A stretch of 64,000 nt of DNA from CAWIKY01 sp963836905 (GTDB lineage Bacteria > Pseudomonadota > Alphaproteobacteria > Caulobacterales > Hyphomonadaceae), in the NCBI GenBank assembly GCA_963836905.1, contig CAWIKY010000003.1, positions 62,001-126,000 of the forward strand, written 5' to 3'. The position numbers and the translations under genes are program-made. Of this stretch, positions 1 through 8,508 are shown in pieces. How positions within the stretch are numbered: position 1 is the stretch's first letter; each line of letters opens with the position of its first letter. The notes beneath the pieces are model-generated. The model made no database searches. It saw nothing but the letters and a program-made list of their open reading frames with translations, and was not told the DNA's origin.

Positions 1-412
1 CTTCAAGGTAGGTTTCCATGAACGACTTGGCATAGCCAGCCTGCATTTCCATGGCTTCCTGAACCGACTGGGCCGAGGTCATCGACTTGGCAGCTTCCAT
101 GCCGCGCTCGAAGGTTCCGCGTGAGAAGTCGGCATACCGTGTGCCGATGTCTTCCATCGCCTTGGTGGTGATCTTCGTGCTTTCAGCAACTGCTTCCATG
201 TTCTTCTTGGACAGCTCGCCCATCTCGCCCATTACGCCAACCGAGCGCTCATAGCCCTTGCGCAGCGTTTCGGACGCATTCGCGTTCATCTGCTCGTAGG
301 CATTTGCAGCGGTCGCATTGGCGTGCTCAAATGCTGCCTTGCCGGATTTTTTTGCTGTCTCAGCAGCCTGTGCGGCTTCGTTGACGGCATTCTTGATGGT
401 TTCCTGTGTCAT
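1..412 (-). CDS. Phasin family protein (partial, 3' end outside window)
   Basis: The minus strand reads from an ATG at 412 to the window edge without a stop, giving at least 137 residues that begin MTQETIKNAVNEAAQAAE. The protein is rich in Ala, Glu, Lys and Met with an amphipathic helical pattern, which fits the granule-associated phasin family that coats polyhydroxyalkanoate inclusions. An AGGAG ribosome-binding site lies about 7 bases upstream of the ATG. No transmembrane or signal segment is seen. The C-terminus is missing, so total length cannot be judged. The call rests on composition and on similarity recognised by eye. Confidence 0.8.
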   Translation of the reverse strand, partial: MTQETIKNAVNEAAQAAETAKKSGKAAFEHANATAANAYEQMNANASETLRKGYERSVGVMGEMGELSKKNMEAVAESTKITTKAMEDIGTRYADFSRGTFERGMEAAKSMTSAQSVQEAMEMQAGYAKSFMETYLE

Positions 413-442
413 AATCCAAGCTCCTGACGTGTTGGTATGGAT

Positions 443-495
443 CTTATATAAATGCTGCAGGTGCGAAATCAAGGTATTTTTTGTGCAGCGCACAA
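443..495 (-). promoter_or_regulatory. Phasin promoter with upstream dyad
   Basis: On the minus strand a TTGATT (472-467) and a TATAAG (448-443), 18 bases apart, make a plausible sigma-70 promoter about 31 bases upstream of the phasin ATG. Just upstream of the -35 lies a perfect inverted repeat, TTGTGC-N3-GCACAA (481-495). A dyad at a phasin promoter is where the PHA regulator PhaR would be expected, but I cannot confirm the exact motif. The rest of 413-678 shows nothing else clear. Confidence 0.45.
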
Positions 496-678
496 TGGCG
501 CATAGTGTGCGTGAATGTTGTCCGGTGGGGCACAAAATGACACACATGCACTTTGAACGCGCCTGTTTAACAAGGTAACCCAACTATCTGCAGGATTTGT
601 AAGATTTTCCGGGGCGCATTAAGAATGGAGCAATCATACCACGAGACATTCGTGGTGTGTCTTAACGGGGAGTTTCAG

Positions 679-1686
679 GTGACTGACAATTCGTGGCTAT
701 TGCGAACGCTTGCCGGTTTATCCGCTTTGCTTGTCTGCGCTCTGTTACCGCTGACGGCCGCAGCGGGCCCTCAGAACACGGATGGCAAATATGCTTCCAT
801 CGTGATCGATCTGAACACCGATGAAGTGCTGCATGCCCGCAACGCCGATGCCCCGCGCTATCCTGCCTCGCTCACCAAGGTGATGACCCTCTATATGGTG
901 TTCGATGCTCTCGAAGCCGGGCAGCTTACGCTGGATGACCGAATGACGGTCTCTGCCTTCGCTGCCTCCAAGCCTCCTTCCAAACTCGGTCTGCGGCCCG
1001 GCAGCACCATTTCTGTTGGCGACGCAATCGGCGCACTTGTCACCAAGTCGGCTAATGATGTGGCCGCCGTGATTGCCGAACACCTTGGTGGAACAGAGTC
1101 GCGTTTCGGAGCGCTAATGACCGTCAAGGCAAGATCGCTCGGAATGGCCGATACCCGCTTTTACAACGCGTCCGGGCTGCCGGATGCCCGTCAGGTGACG
1201 ACTGCACGTGACCTTGCGACCATGTCAAAGGCACTTCTGGACAATCACGGCGCCTATTACGCTTATTTCGAGACGCAGAATTTCGTCTACAACCGTCAGA
1301 CCTACAGCAATCACAACCGGCTTCTGGGCAAGGTTGCTGGCGTTGACGGAATAAAGACAGGCTTCACGAACGCATCCGGCTATAATCTTATTGCGTCCGC
1401 CCTGCGTAACGACCGCCGCGTGCTGGCCATCATGCTTGGAGGCTCCAGCTCGAAAGCCCGCAATGACCATGTGAGCGACCTGCTCGAAGCCGCCTTCCTA
1501 TCAGTTCCAAGCGCTCCGCCAGCCGGCAAGGCCGAACTGCGTACACGTATGGCGTTCAGGGATATTGCCGAGCCGGACTCTAAAGCCGAAGCCTGGGGCA
1601 CGTTCCGCACCGCGCAGGGCGATGAAAACTACGGCGAAGGCGAAGATGAAAGCGACTTTGCAACAGAGCTCGTCACTGCGCCCTGA
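679..1686 (+). CDS. D-alanyl-D-alanine carboxypeptidase (PBP5/6-type)
   Basis: Periplasmic serine peptidase of peptidase family S11 that trims the terminal D-Ala from peptidoglycan stem peptides. The three penicillin-binding motifs are present in order: SLTK (nucleophile Ser about residue 64 from this start), SAN, and KTG. I chose GTG at 679 because a GGGGAG site lies 8 bases upstream and the product then starts directly with a signal peptide (LAGLSALLVCALLPLTAAAG). An ATG at 625 would add 18 residues before it. The C-terminus is acidic and has no obvious membrane-anchoring amphipathic helix, so the enzyme may be soluble. It is convergent with mipZ, with 2 bases between the stops. Confidence 0.88.
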   Translation: MTDNSWLLRTLAGLSALLVCALLPLTAAAGPQNTDGKYASIVIDLNTDEVLHARNADAPRYPASLTKVMTLYMVFDALEAGQLTLDDRMTVSAFAASKPPSKLGLRPGSTISVGDAIGALVTKSANDVAAVIAEHLGGTESRFGALMTVKARSLGMADTRFYNASGLPDARQVTTARDLATMSKALLDNHGAYYAYFETQNFVYNRQTYSNHNRLLGKVAGVDGIKTGFTNASGYNLIASALRNDRRVLAIMLGGSSSKARNDHVSDLLEAAFLSVPSAPPAGKAELRTRMAFRDIAEPDSKAEAWGTFRTAQGDENYGEGEDESDFATELVTAP

Positions 1687-1688
1687 CG

Positions 1689-2585
1689 TCAGAAGCTGAT
1701 CGTTGAACCTTCAAGGAAAGGCAGCTTCATCAGGATAAGCAGATCACGAAGTTCCTGACGCGCCGCAACATGGCTCATCGTGAATGTAACATTCGAGCCT
1801 TCTTCCGTGAGATCCAGGAGTGTTAGCCCCAGCGGAAACAGTTCCCGGTAAATGACGCGCTCAGACAGCCCCGGCGCAAGACGAAACCCGATCCGTTTTG
1901 ACAGGTTGCGCAACGCTTCACCGACACGCTGTTTGTTTCGGGCTTCAAGCGGCGACATCCTGTTTCGCATCACAATCCAGTCCATCGGCTTGCGGCTTTC
2001 AAGCGCTTTCTGCTTGCGACAGGTCCAGACCATTTCCGCATAAAAACTTGGACGTTCGACTTTCAGAGTCTGCGGATCGACATCGCCCAGTAGATCGAAG
2101 TCGACGAAGCTGTCATTCATGGGCGTAATCAGTGTATCCGCCTTCGTGTGAGCCAGCCGGGACAGAAACGTGTCTCCTCCCGGCGCGTCAATGATGATGC
2201 AATCGCACCGGGATCCAAGACTCGAGATCGCGTCCGTCAGGCGATCCCGTTCTTCGGCTTCGGCCTGATCGAGCTGTCGTTCAGTACTTGCCGCAAGGGA
2301 TGTCATGATTGGCATCGGCAAGGTGGCGTTCGTGTTTTCCTGCCAGCGCTTCCGGTTCTCGAAATAACGGGTGAAAGTTCTCTGTCTGACATCGAGGTCA
2401 ATAATGCCGACCGTCTGCCCCATTCGCATGAGCGACACTGCCAGATGCATGGCCACCGTAGACTTCCCGGCCCCGCCTTTCTCATTACCGATTACGATCA
2501 CATGTGCGTGCGAGCGTGACATGGTCGGTGGCACCGACCCGGTGACCGGCTGCGTACCAGCTTGCGAATATCGATCAGGTTTCAT
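1689..2585 (-). CDS. mipZ: Division-plane positioning ATPase MipZ
   Basis: ParA/MinD-superfamily ATPase that, in alphaproteobacteria, forms a gradient from the ParB-bound poles and blocks FtsZ assembly away from midcell. The deviant Walker A is clear (GNEKGGAGKST, about residues 33-43), followed by the switch regions IIDLDVRQ and IIIDAPGGD. The sequence downstream matches MipZ better than chromosomal ParA. The 298-residue form carries about 20 extra N-terminal residues; it is preferred because TAGGAG lies 9 bases before that ATG, whereas the internal ATG at 2522 has no such site. Its upstream region faces panC. Confidence 0.9.
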   Translation of the reverse strand: MKPDRYSQAGTQPVTGSVPPTMSRSHAHVIVIGNEKGGAGKSTVAMHLAVSLMRMGQTVGIIDLDVRQRTFTRYFENRKRWQENTNATLPMPIMTSLAASTERQLDQAEAEERDRLTDAISSLGSRCDCIIIDAPGGDTFLSRLAHTKADTLITPMNDSFVDFDLLGDVDPQTLKVERPSFYAEMVWTCRKQKALESRKPMDWIVMRNRMSPLEARNKQRVGEALRNLSKRIGFRLAPGLSERVIYRELFPLGLTLLDLTEEGSNVTFTMSHVAARQELRDLLILMKLPFLEGSTISF

Positions 2586-2649
2586 GAAACTTCATCTCCT
2601 ACCGCTTGACGGCACCCGTTTTTCCTCGCCCTGCATCGCGAGAGATCGC

Positions 2650-2712
2650 GATTCTTGCGAAGATGTTGCCCCGGCCACAAGGATTCAGCATGTCGGGTTA
2701 ACGCTCCGTTTA
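2650..2712. promoter_or_regulatory. GANTC pair and CtrA-like box upstream of mipZ
   Basis: The 203-base gap between mipZ and panC contains two GATTC sequences (2650-2654 and 2682-2686), which are sites for the cell-cycle methylase CcrM, and a TTAA-N7-TTTA (2698-2712) one base off the full CtrA box. In Caulobacter, mipZ transcription is known to need CcrM methylation. Conservation of that control here is inference. Confidence 0.35.
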
Positions 2713-2788
2713 CGAAAACGGGTTGCTCCACGGTCAATCGCATGATGAGACGCGCGTCAGATCAAACAGTGTTCCCGGACGATCCGTC

Positions 2789-3631
2789 ATGCTCGTAGCT
2801 CGTTCCCGTAAAGAATTGCGCGATACCCTGCAGACCTGGCGTGACCGGGATATCCGGACGGCGCTCGTTCCCACGATGGGCGCGCTGCATGAGGGTCACG
2901 CCTCGCTCATCAGGCTGGCGACAACCCGTGCCGATAAGACGCTTGCGACCATTTTTGTGAACCCGACCCAGTTCGCACCGCATGAAGACCTTGCCCGGTA
3001 TCCAAGGCAGGAAGAATCCGATCTACAAACGCTTGAAAAGGCAGGGTGCGACCTCGTCTGGCTACCCACGGATACCGACCTTTATCCGCCCGGAGAACAG
3101 ACGCGGGTCGTGCTGCCAGCGCTCGGAGCGAAACTCGAAGGCCGCGCGCGTCCGCATTTCTTTGGTGGCGTCGCCACGATCGTCTCGCGGCTTTTCGTGC
3201 AGATACGGCCGGACATAGCCGTTTTCGGCGAAAAGGATTTTCAGCAGTTACAGATCATCCGGCGCATGGTGCGGGATTTTGGCTTCGAGATCGAGATCAT
3301 TGCTGGCGCAACGGGACGCGCGGCAGATGGCTTGGCTCTCTCGTCCCGCAACGCCTATCTCAGCGCAGCAGAGCGGCGTATCGCACCCGTTATCTTCCAG
3401 ACGCTGAACCGCTTAGCCAAGCGCATTAGAGCCGGCAGCAATCTGCAGGACGCGCTTCAGGAGGCCCATTCCATACTGCTGAATGCCGGGATTGACCGGG
3501 TCGATTATCTGGAGGCGTGCGATAACGATACGCTGGACCCACTCTCCGGTTATTCCGGCCGAGATAAGGCTCGTCTTCTGGTGGCAGTGTGGCTTGGGCG
3601 CACGCGTTTGATCGATAATATCCCGGTATAG
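2789..3631 (+). CDS. panC: Pantoate--beta-alanine ligase
   Basis: Cytosolic enzyme that condenses pantoate and beta-alanine with ATP in coenzyme A synthesis. Family hallmarks are present in order: the HIGH-like VPTMGALHEGH near residue 30, FVNPTQF, VFGEKDFQQL and the LSSRN loop. The length, 280 residues, is normal. The ATG at 2789 is chosen because the product then begins just before the conserved region; the frame stays open upstream to 2723. The ribosome-binding site is weak. The next + strand genes are HisN-like and unrelated in pathway. Confidence 0.93.
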   Translation: MLVARSRKELRDTLQTWRDRDIRTALVPTMGALHEGHASLIRLATTRADKTLATIFVNPTQFAPHEDLARYPRQEESDLQTLEKAGCDLVWLPTDTDLYPPGEQTRVVLPALGAKLEGRARPHFFGGVATIVSRLFVQIRPDIAVFGEKDFQQLQIIRRMVRDFGFEIEIIAGATGRAADGLALSSRNAYLSAAERRIAPVIFQTLNRLAKRIRAGSNLQDALQEAHSILLNAGIDRVDYLEACDNDTLDPLSGYSGRDKARLLVAVWLGRTRLIDNIPV

Positions 3632-3688
3632 CGGCGCTGGTCGGTTTCGGCCTTGCCTGCCGCCGCAAGCTGCGGCAATTCGAACGTT

Positions 3689-4501
3689 ATGAGAACATAT
3701 TCCGAGGACCCCGAAATTTCGAGCCGTATCAAGACGGCCAGACGCATGGCAGATGCGGCGTCGAACATAACCCTTGGCTGGTTTAGGAAAGCGCTTGATA
3801 CGAGCAACAAGGGCGATGCCAGCTCATATGACCCTGTTACCCAGGCTGACCGTAACGCAGAGGAGGTGATGCTCTCACTTCTGGCGAAAGACTGGCCGGA
3901 CGATGCCGTCGAAGGTGAGGAGTTCGGGTCCCGCAGCGGAACAAGCGGCTTTACCTGGTATCTCGATCCAATTGACGGAACGCGTGCCTATGTAGCGGGC
4001 CTGACCAGCTGGACCACGCTAATCGGTCTGGTACGGAACGACGAACCGGTAGCCGGATTGATCGATCAACCCTGGCTTGGGGAGCGCTATATCGGCTGGA
4101 CCGAAGGTGCGGCGCTTGAACAACGCGGAGACGTGTTGTCGTTGAAGGTGTCTTCCGTCAGCACGCTTACGCAGGCCGTTCTTGCAACAACAGATCCGTT
4201 TATCTTCACGGCATCCGAACGTGGCGGGTTTGAGCATATCAGGGCAACCGCGCGCATTACCCGATATGGGCTTGATGCTTATGCCTATGCGAGGCTGGCA
4301 GGCGGCAGCATGGACATCGTGGTTGAGGCCGGTCTTCAACCTTATGATATTGCAGCACTCGTCCCGGTCATTCGCGGCGCGGGCGGCATCGCTGCGGACT
4401 GGCGCGGCAAACCTGCAAAACTGGGACCGCAATTGATTGCCGTGGCCCACCCTGACCTGCTCGACGCGGCCGTGCTTTCACTCAAGCGTTCGGCGGTCTG
4501 A
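3689..4501 (+). CDS. Inositol-monophosphatase family phosphatase (HisN-like)
   Basis: Mg2+-dependent phosphatase of the inositol monophosphatase superfamily. Metal-binding motifs are visible: GEEFG, the DPIDGTRAY block, and a C-terminal YDIAALVPVI in place of the usual WDxAA. The overall pattern resembles HisN-type histidinol-phosphatases, which complete histidine synthesis in many alphaproteobacteria, but the substrate cannot be fixed from sequence. The ATG at 3689 has no strong Shine-Dalgarno; a TTG at 3653 is possible but less likely. The stop lies one base before the start of the next gene, so the two are probably coupled. Confidence 0.78.
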   Translation: MRTYSEDPEISSRIKTARRMADAASNITLGWFRKALDTSNKGDASSYDPVTQADRNAEEVMLSLLAKDWPDDAVEGEEFGSRSGTSGFTWYLDPIDGTRAYVAGLTSWTTLIGLVRNDEPVAGLIDQPWLGERYIGWTEGAALEQRGDVLSLKVSSVSTLTQAVLATTDPFIFTASERGGFEHIRATARITRYGLDAYAYARLAGGSMDIVVEAGLQPYDIAALVPVIRGAGGIAADWRGKPAKLGPQLIAVAHPDLLDAAVLSLKRSAV

Positions 4502-4502
4502 C

Positions 4503-5726
4503 ATGAGCGAAACGCGCAGCGCGATCGTCGTCGGGGCCGGAATAGGTGGTCTCGTCTGCGCGCTCGCTCTTCAGAAGTCCGGTTGGTCCGTGACCGTTCT
4601 TGAGAGGGCGAGCACGCTTCAAGAGGTAGGCGCTGGCATCCAGCTTAGTCCGAACGCCATGAAGGTAATGCAAACCTTGGGACTGGCTGATGATCTGCTC
4701 AAAGCCGGATTTCAGCCTGAAGCGCTGGAAATGCGCCTCGGCACGTCAGGCAGGGAAGTTTTCAGCGTTCCCTTGAATGAGCGTCAACTGGACCGCTGGG
4801 GGGCGCCTTATCTTCACATTCACAGGGCACACCTGCTCGAAATCCTCCTCGAAGCAGTTGAAGGATCGGTTCGCGGAACGGTGCTGCCGGATGAAGAGGT
4901 CAAATCGGTTTCGGCTGACCGGAAGCGGACAAACGTTGCCACGGCCAGGGGAAGCCGGTTTCAGGCCGATCTGGTCGTGGGCGCTGATGGTATTCATTCG
5001 GTCGTTGCCGGTCATGTGGGCAGGCCTCCTCCGCCCACCTTTACCGGCAATGTGGCATGGCGCGCGACTGTCGAGACCGCTCGGCTGGGTGACGATGCCC
5101 CACCGCCGACAGCGTGTGTCTGGACAGGTGCAGGTCGACATGCCGTCACCTACAGACTTGACGGCGGGCGGCTCTGCAATTTTGTCGGTGTTGTCGAGCA
5201 AAAGAAGTGGACGGCCGAGACCTGGTCCATTCCCGGAAGGGCAGAGGATGCCCTGCAGGATTTTGCAGGATTTGATCGCCGCGTGACCCGCCTGATTGAA
5301 CTGGCGGATCCCGTTTTCAAATGGGGCCTGTTCGAACATGCCCCAATGAACAGATGGCACAAGGACCATGTCGTCCTTCTGGGCGATGCCTGTCATGCCA
5401 TGTTACCGTTCATGGCGCAGGGGGCAGCCATGGCTATAGAGGATGCCTTTGTATTGGCACGCGAGCTGGCCGATCAGACGTCAGTTTCGAAGGCGCTTTC
5501 CCGTTATTGCGAGATCCGCCGTGGCAGAACAGCGGCAATGCAGAAAGCATCCCGTGAGAACGGGCATCTCTTCCACCGGGCAGGCGGCCTCTCTCGATTG
5601 CTGTCCTACGGACCGGCCTGGCTGGCCGGCCGAATCGATCCTGGATTGATTGCCCGAAGACAGGACTGGATCTACCGCCATGATCCGCGGACGGATCAAC
5701 AACAGAAACAGACCTCTCACGCCTAG
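4503..5726 (+). CDS. FAD-dependent monooxygenase, salicylate-hydroxylase type
   Basis: Group A flavoprotein hydroxylase. The N-terminal Rossmann fold GAGIGGL binds FAD ADP, LVVGADGIHS is the DG motif that also contacts NAD(P)H, and LLGDACHAMLPFMAQGA is the GD motif that closes the flavin site. The length, 407 residues, is typical of the salicylate 1-monooxygenase / 6-hydroxynicotinate branch, which hydroxylates or decarboxylates small aromatic acids. The substrate is unknown and no other aromatic genes are nearby. The gene starts one base after the phosphatase stop, and its stop shares the CTAG tetramer with the stop of trcR on the other strand. Confidence 0.82.
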   Translation: MSETRSAIVVGAGIGGLVCALALQKSGWSVTVLERASTLQEVGAGIQLSPNAMKVMQTLGLADDLLKAGFQPEALEMRLGTSGREVFSVPLNERQLDRWGAPYLHIHRAHLLEILLEAVEGSVRGTVLPDEEVKSVSADRKRTNVATARGSRFQADLVVGADGIHSVVAGHVGRPPPPTFTGNVAWRATVETARLGDDAPPPTACVWTGAGRHAVTYRLDGGRLCNFVGVVEQKKWTAETWSIPGRAEDALQDFAGFDRRVTRLIELADPVFKWGLFEHAPMNRWHKDHVVLLGDACHAMLPFMAQGAAMAIEDAFVLARELADQTSVSKALSRYCEIRRGRTAAMQKASRENGHLFHRAGGLSRLLSYGPAWLAGRIDPGLIARRQDWIYRHDPRTDQQQKQTSHA

Positions 5727-6385
5727 CTTTTGAAAAGGGTCTCGGCGGTGAAGGTCTTTTCAGCCTTTTCTTCGACCTCGACCTCTTCCTCTGGCTCGAC
5801 TGTCGGCTCAAGGCCCGGTCCGTCAAGATTTTCGGCGCGCTCGGCTTCCAGCTTGCGGCGCTTTTCCGAAGCCTTCGAGATAAGCTCGTCAAGCTCGATC
5901 TGGCTGCACAGACCCATGGTTACCGGATCGACCGGTTTGATGTTCTGGGCGTTCCAGTGGCTCCGGTCGCGAACCGCGTTGATCGTCGGCTTGGTGGTGC
6001 CGATGAGCTTGCCGATCTGCGCGTCGGTAACTTCTTTGTGGTGATACAGAAACCACGCGATGGCATCCGGCCGGTTCTGCCGACGTGAAACGGGCGTATA
6101 ACGCGCGCCCTTTCTCTTGGGCTGCGAGATCGACGGGTCAATCTTCTGCTCGGCCAGCACCATGCGATAGTCGGAGTCGGCTTCGGCCTTGCGGATCTCT
6201 TCACGCGTCAGTTCGCCGGATGCAATGGGGTCGGCTCCGCGCATACCCTGCGCCACGTCTCCGTCTGCGATGCCTTTCACCTCCAGATGATGAAGTTCGC
6301 AGAACTCCGCGATCTGGGTGAATGTGAGTGTGGTGTTATCGATCAGCCAGACGGCTGTCGCCTTCGGCATGAGAATGTTTGCCAT
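5723..6385 (-). CDS. trcR: Cell cycle transcriptional regulator TrcR (DUF1013)
   Basis: A conserved alphaproteobacterial DUF1013 protein annotated in the family as the cell-cycle regulator TrcR. From ATG at 6385 (GGAGAG 6 bases upstream) the 220-residue product has the typical N-terminus MANILMPKATAVWLIDNT, an HTH-like central part with DAQIGKLIGTTKPTINAVRD (about residues 120-139), and an acidic glutamate-rich tail. The reading frame stays open upstream to 6514, but those extra residues lack family character. A strong hairpin sits in the leader. DNA binding is inferred from the family. Confidence 0.85.
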   Translation of the reverse strand: MANILMPKATAVWLIDNTTLTFTQIAEFCELHHLEVKGIADGDVAQGMRGADPIASGELTREEIRKAEADSDYRMVLAEQKIDPSISQPKRKGARYTPVSRRQNRPDAIAWFLYHHKEVTDAQIGKLIGTTKPTINAVRDRSHWNAQNIKPVDPVTMGLCSQIELDELISKASEKRRKLEAERAENLDGPGLEPTVEPEEEVEVEEKAEKTFTAETLFKS

Positions 6386-6406
6386 TGTGGCTCTCCAATA
6401 CGAATG

Positions 6407-6428
6407 CGCCCGGCATTTCGGCCGGGCG
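6407..6428 (-). repeat. Perfect 8-bp-arm hairpin in the trcR leader
   Basis: CGCCCGGC and GCCGGGCG surround a 6-base loop, about 10 bases upstream of the trcR ribosome-binding site. No T run follows, so it is not a normal terminator. It may structure the 5' leader of trcR or act as an operator. Confidence 0.5.
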
Positions 6429-6554
6429 ACTGTCTCATTCGAAACATGAATCTGACGTCTGTTCCTATATACGGCACCGGTCAAGGGAAAGCAAAATCCC
6501 CGTATCGAGAACACGGTTCACCCGAGCTGAAAAACTGCGAGGCCCGGTTGGGTG

Positions 6555-7544
6555 CTACCCTTCGAACAGCCCGTCCGGAACGAGCACGATCTTGCCGATA
6601 TGCTTGCTGGACTTCATCAGGTCATGCGCATCGGCCGCCCGTGAAAACGGGAACGTCTCATATATGACAGGCTTTATCCGACCATTCGCGACAGACTTCC
6701 AGAAGCTCTTTTCGACCCCGTCACGGACGTGGCGCTTTTCCTCCGGAGAACGGGACCGCAGGGTCGATCCGGTCACCGTCAACCTCTTGAGCATGAGCGG
6801 CATCAGGTCGATCTCGACCTTCGAACCGTTCTGGTAGGCGATGTTCACAAGCCGCCCGAGTTTGTTAAGTGCCGACAGATTGCGCGCCACGTAGTCGGCA
6901 CCGACCATATCAAGAATGACGTCTGCACCACCGAATTCGCCGATCTTCTCGACGAAATCTTCGGTCTTGTAATTGATCGCCAGATCGGCGCCGAGGTCAC
7001 TCGCAAACGCACATTTGTCATCGCTACCGGCGGTAATCGCGACCTTGGCTCCCAACTCCTTGGCCATTTGTATCGCGCTTACGCCGATACCGCTTGTGCC
7101 GCCATGCACGAGAAGCGTTTCCTCCGGTTTGAGCGCGCAGACGTCGAAGACATTCGTCCAGACCGTCATCATTGTTTCGGCGAGGCTTGCGCCCTGAATG
7201 AACGAAAGCCCGTCGGCAAGCGGCAAACATGACCCTTCGTCAACGACAGCATACTCGGCGTAACCACCGCCCGGCAGGATGCAGCACACCCGGTCACCGA
7301 CACGATAGCGCGACGTCGCACCGCCGACCTCTTCAACCGTTCCGCTAGCCTCCAGGCCCATATGCGGGGATGCACCCTTCGGAGACGGGTAGAAACCGGC
7401 ACGCTGGATCAGATCGCCTCGGTTCACGCCGCTGGCATGGACACGGATAAGACATTCGTGCTCGCCAGGGGATGGGCGCTTTTCCTGTTGCACGCTGAGC
7501 GACTTGTCGTCGCCGACTGCGATCACGTTCATTGTCCCGGGCAT
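6555..7544 (-). CDS. NAD(P)H-quinone oxidoreductase (PIG3 / zinc-binding dehydrogenase family)
   Basis: Medium-chain dehydrogenase/reductase of the quinone oxidoreductase branch. It has an N-terminal GroES-like fold (SGVNRGDLIQRAGFYP) and a Rossmann fold with VHGGTSGIG for NADPH. The catalytic zinc ligands of alcohol dehydrogenases are absent, as expected for this branch. The length is 329 residues from ATG at 7544, which has GAGGCG about 9 bases upstream. It reduces quinones or other enones, but the physiological substrate is unknown. It is divergent from the DUF1192 gene across 89 bases. Confidence 0.85.
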   Translation of the reverse strand: MPGTMNVIAVGDDKSLSVQQEKRPSPGEHECLIRVHASGVNRGDLIQRAGFYPSPKGASPHMGLEASGTVEEVGGATSRYRVGDRVCCILPGGGYAEYAVVDEGSCLPLADGLSFIQGASLAETMMTVWTNVFDVCALKPEETLLVHGGTSGIGVSAIQMAKELGAKVAITAGSDDKCAFASDLGADLAINYKTEDFVEKIGEFGGADVILDMVGADYVARNLSALNKLGRLVNIAYQNGSKVEIDLMPLMLKRLTVTGSTLRSRSPEEKRHVRDGVEKSFWKSVANGRIKPVIYETFPFSRAADAHDLMKSSKHIGKIVLVPDGLFEG

Positions 7545-7633
7545 GATGTTGCGCCTCGCTGTCTGGTGGTTGAGTCCACTTCCAGATGGGGTCAAGATCG
7601 GCGTCAATTCAACCAGACCCAAACGAGAACGAG

Positions 7634-7846
7634 ATGAAAGACGATGAAGAGCCGATAACGTCCAGACCGCAGTTCGACGTGGATCGCCTTTCTATTGATG
7701 ATCTGAAGTCGCGGATCATCGCACTTACGCAGGAGATCGCCGACTGTGAGGCCGCAATTGCGCGCAAGCAGAACACCCGTTCGGATGCCGATGCGCTTTT
7801 CTCGTTCGGCGGTTCAGGGAAACCCGGCGCGTCCGGCGATGACTGA
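7634..7846 (+). CDS. DUF1192 small protein
   Basis: A 70-residue acidic protein with the DUF1192 pattern: RLSIDDLKSRIIALTQEI followed by a short heptad-like helix (about residues 17-45) that could form a coiled coil, and an ALFSFGG end. Function is unknown. It commonly lies divergent to quinone oxidoreductase genes in alphaproteobacteria, as here. The ATG at 7634 is chosen over an upstream in-frame start because the family begins with an MxDDE-type N-terminus. Confidence 0.8.
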   Translation: MKDDEEPITSRPQFDVDRLSIDDLKSRIIALTQEIADCEAAIARKQNTRSDADALFSFGGSGKPGASGDD

Positions 7847-7938
7847 GTTCCAGCACTCTTTAACGTGCGGGAAAGGCAAAGTGTTCTTATGCTCGCGCGA
7901 ACGCGAAATTCCCTTGTGACTTACGGACCCTGAAATTC

Positions 7939-8502
7939 ATGGACGCACGAAAGCCATTGCCGGTCATAGACTCGAGGATTCGCGAACGGATCGAGACCTT
8001 CGCACAGTCCGATATCTTTTCCCGTTTGTTCACGGACGGCATGAGTCTGGTTGAGGAAACCGCCGCTTATCTCGACGGCCCCGGCAAAGAAATTTCCCGC
8101 ACCCTGACGCGCGATGCATCGCTCAGCTATGCCACGGTGAGCATGGAGATGACGACGCGGCTGATGCAGGCCGCTTCGTGGCTCGTCGTCCAGAGGGCGG
8201 TCAAGGAAGGCGACATGACCGTCGAAGACGCAGCAGACGCCCGTTTCCGCATAGATGACACGGTCGAAACAGCGTTTGCCGCCCGGCGCAACAGTGCGCT
8301 TCCGGAAGAACTGATCTCGCTTGTTGAACGCTCGAAGATTATGTTCGAGCGTCTTGTTCGGCTTGATGCACGACTGTTCGACGATCTGGCAGAAGACGCA
8401 CCCTCTTCTCTCCCCGATCAGGTTCGCAAGCTCGAGGACGCCATGAAAGCAGGAGTGTTTGATCCGCTACGCGTCTGGAAGGAGCCTGGTTCGGAGACTT
8501 AG
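7939..8502 (+). CDS. rcdA: Regulator of CtrA degradation RcdA (DUF1465)
   Basis: DUF1465 corresponds to RcdA, the ClpXP adaptor that helps deliver CtrA and other substrates for cell-cycle proteolysis in Caulobacter. The 187-residue product is a helical protein with the conserved FTDGMSLVEETAAYLDGPG segment (about residues 31-49) and MTTRLMQAASWLVVQRAV. The C-terminal tail is flexible and charged. Together with mipZ and trcR it puts three cell-cycle genes within 8.5 kb. The ortholog call rests on family match, and its substrates here are unknown. Confidence 0.85.
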   Translation: MDARKPLPVIDSRIRERIETFAQSDIFSRLFTDGMSLVEETAAYLDGPGKEISRTLTRDASLSYATVSMEMTTRLMQAASWLVVQRAVKEGDMTVEDAADARFRIDDTVETAFAARRNSALPEELISLVERSKIMFERLVRLDARLFDDLAEDAPSSLPDQVRKLEDAMKAGVFDPLRVWKEPGSET

Positions 8503-8508
8503 AGCCGG

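Noticed and set aside
5723..5726. Convergent stops sharing CTAG (also at 21485-21488)
   Set aside because: Noted because CTAG is rare, but a four-base tail overlap needs no special explanation.
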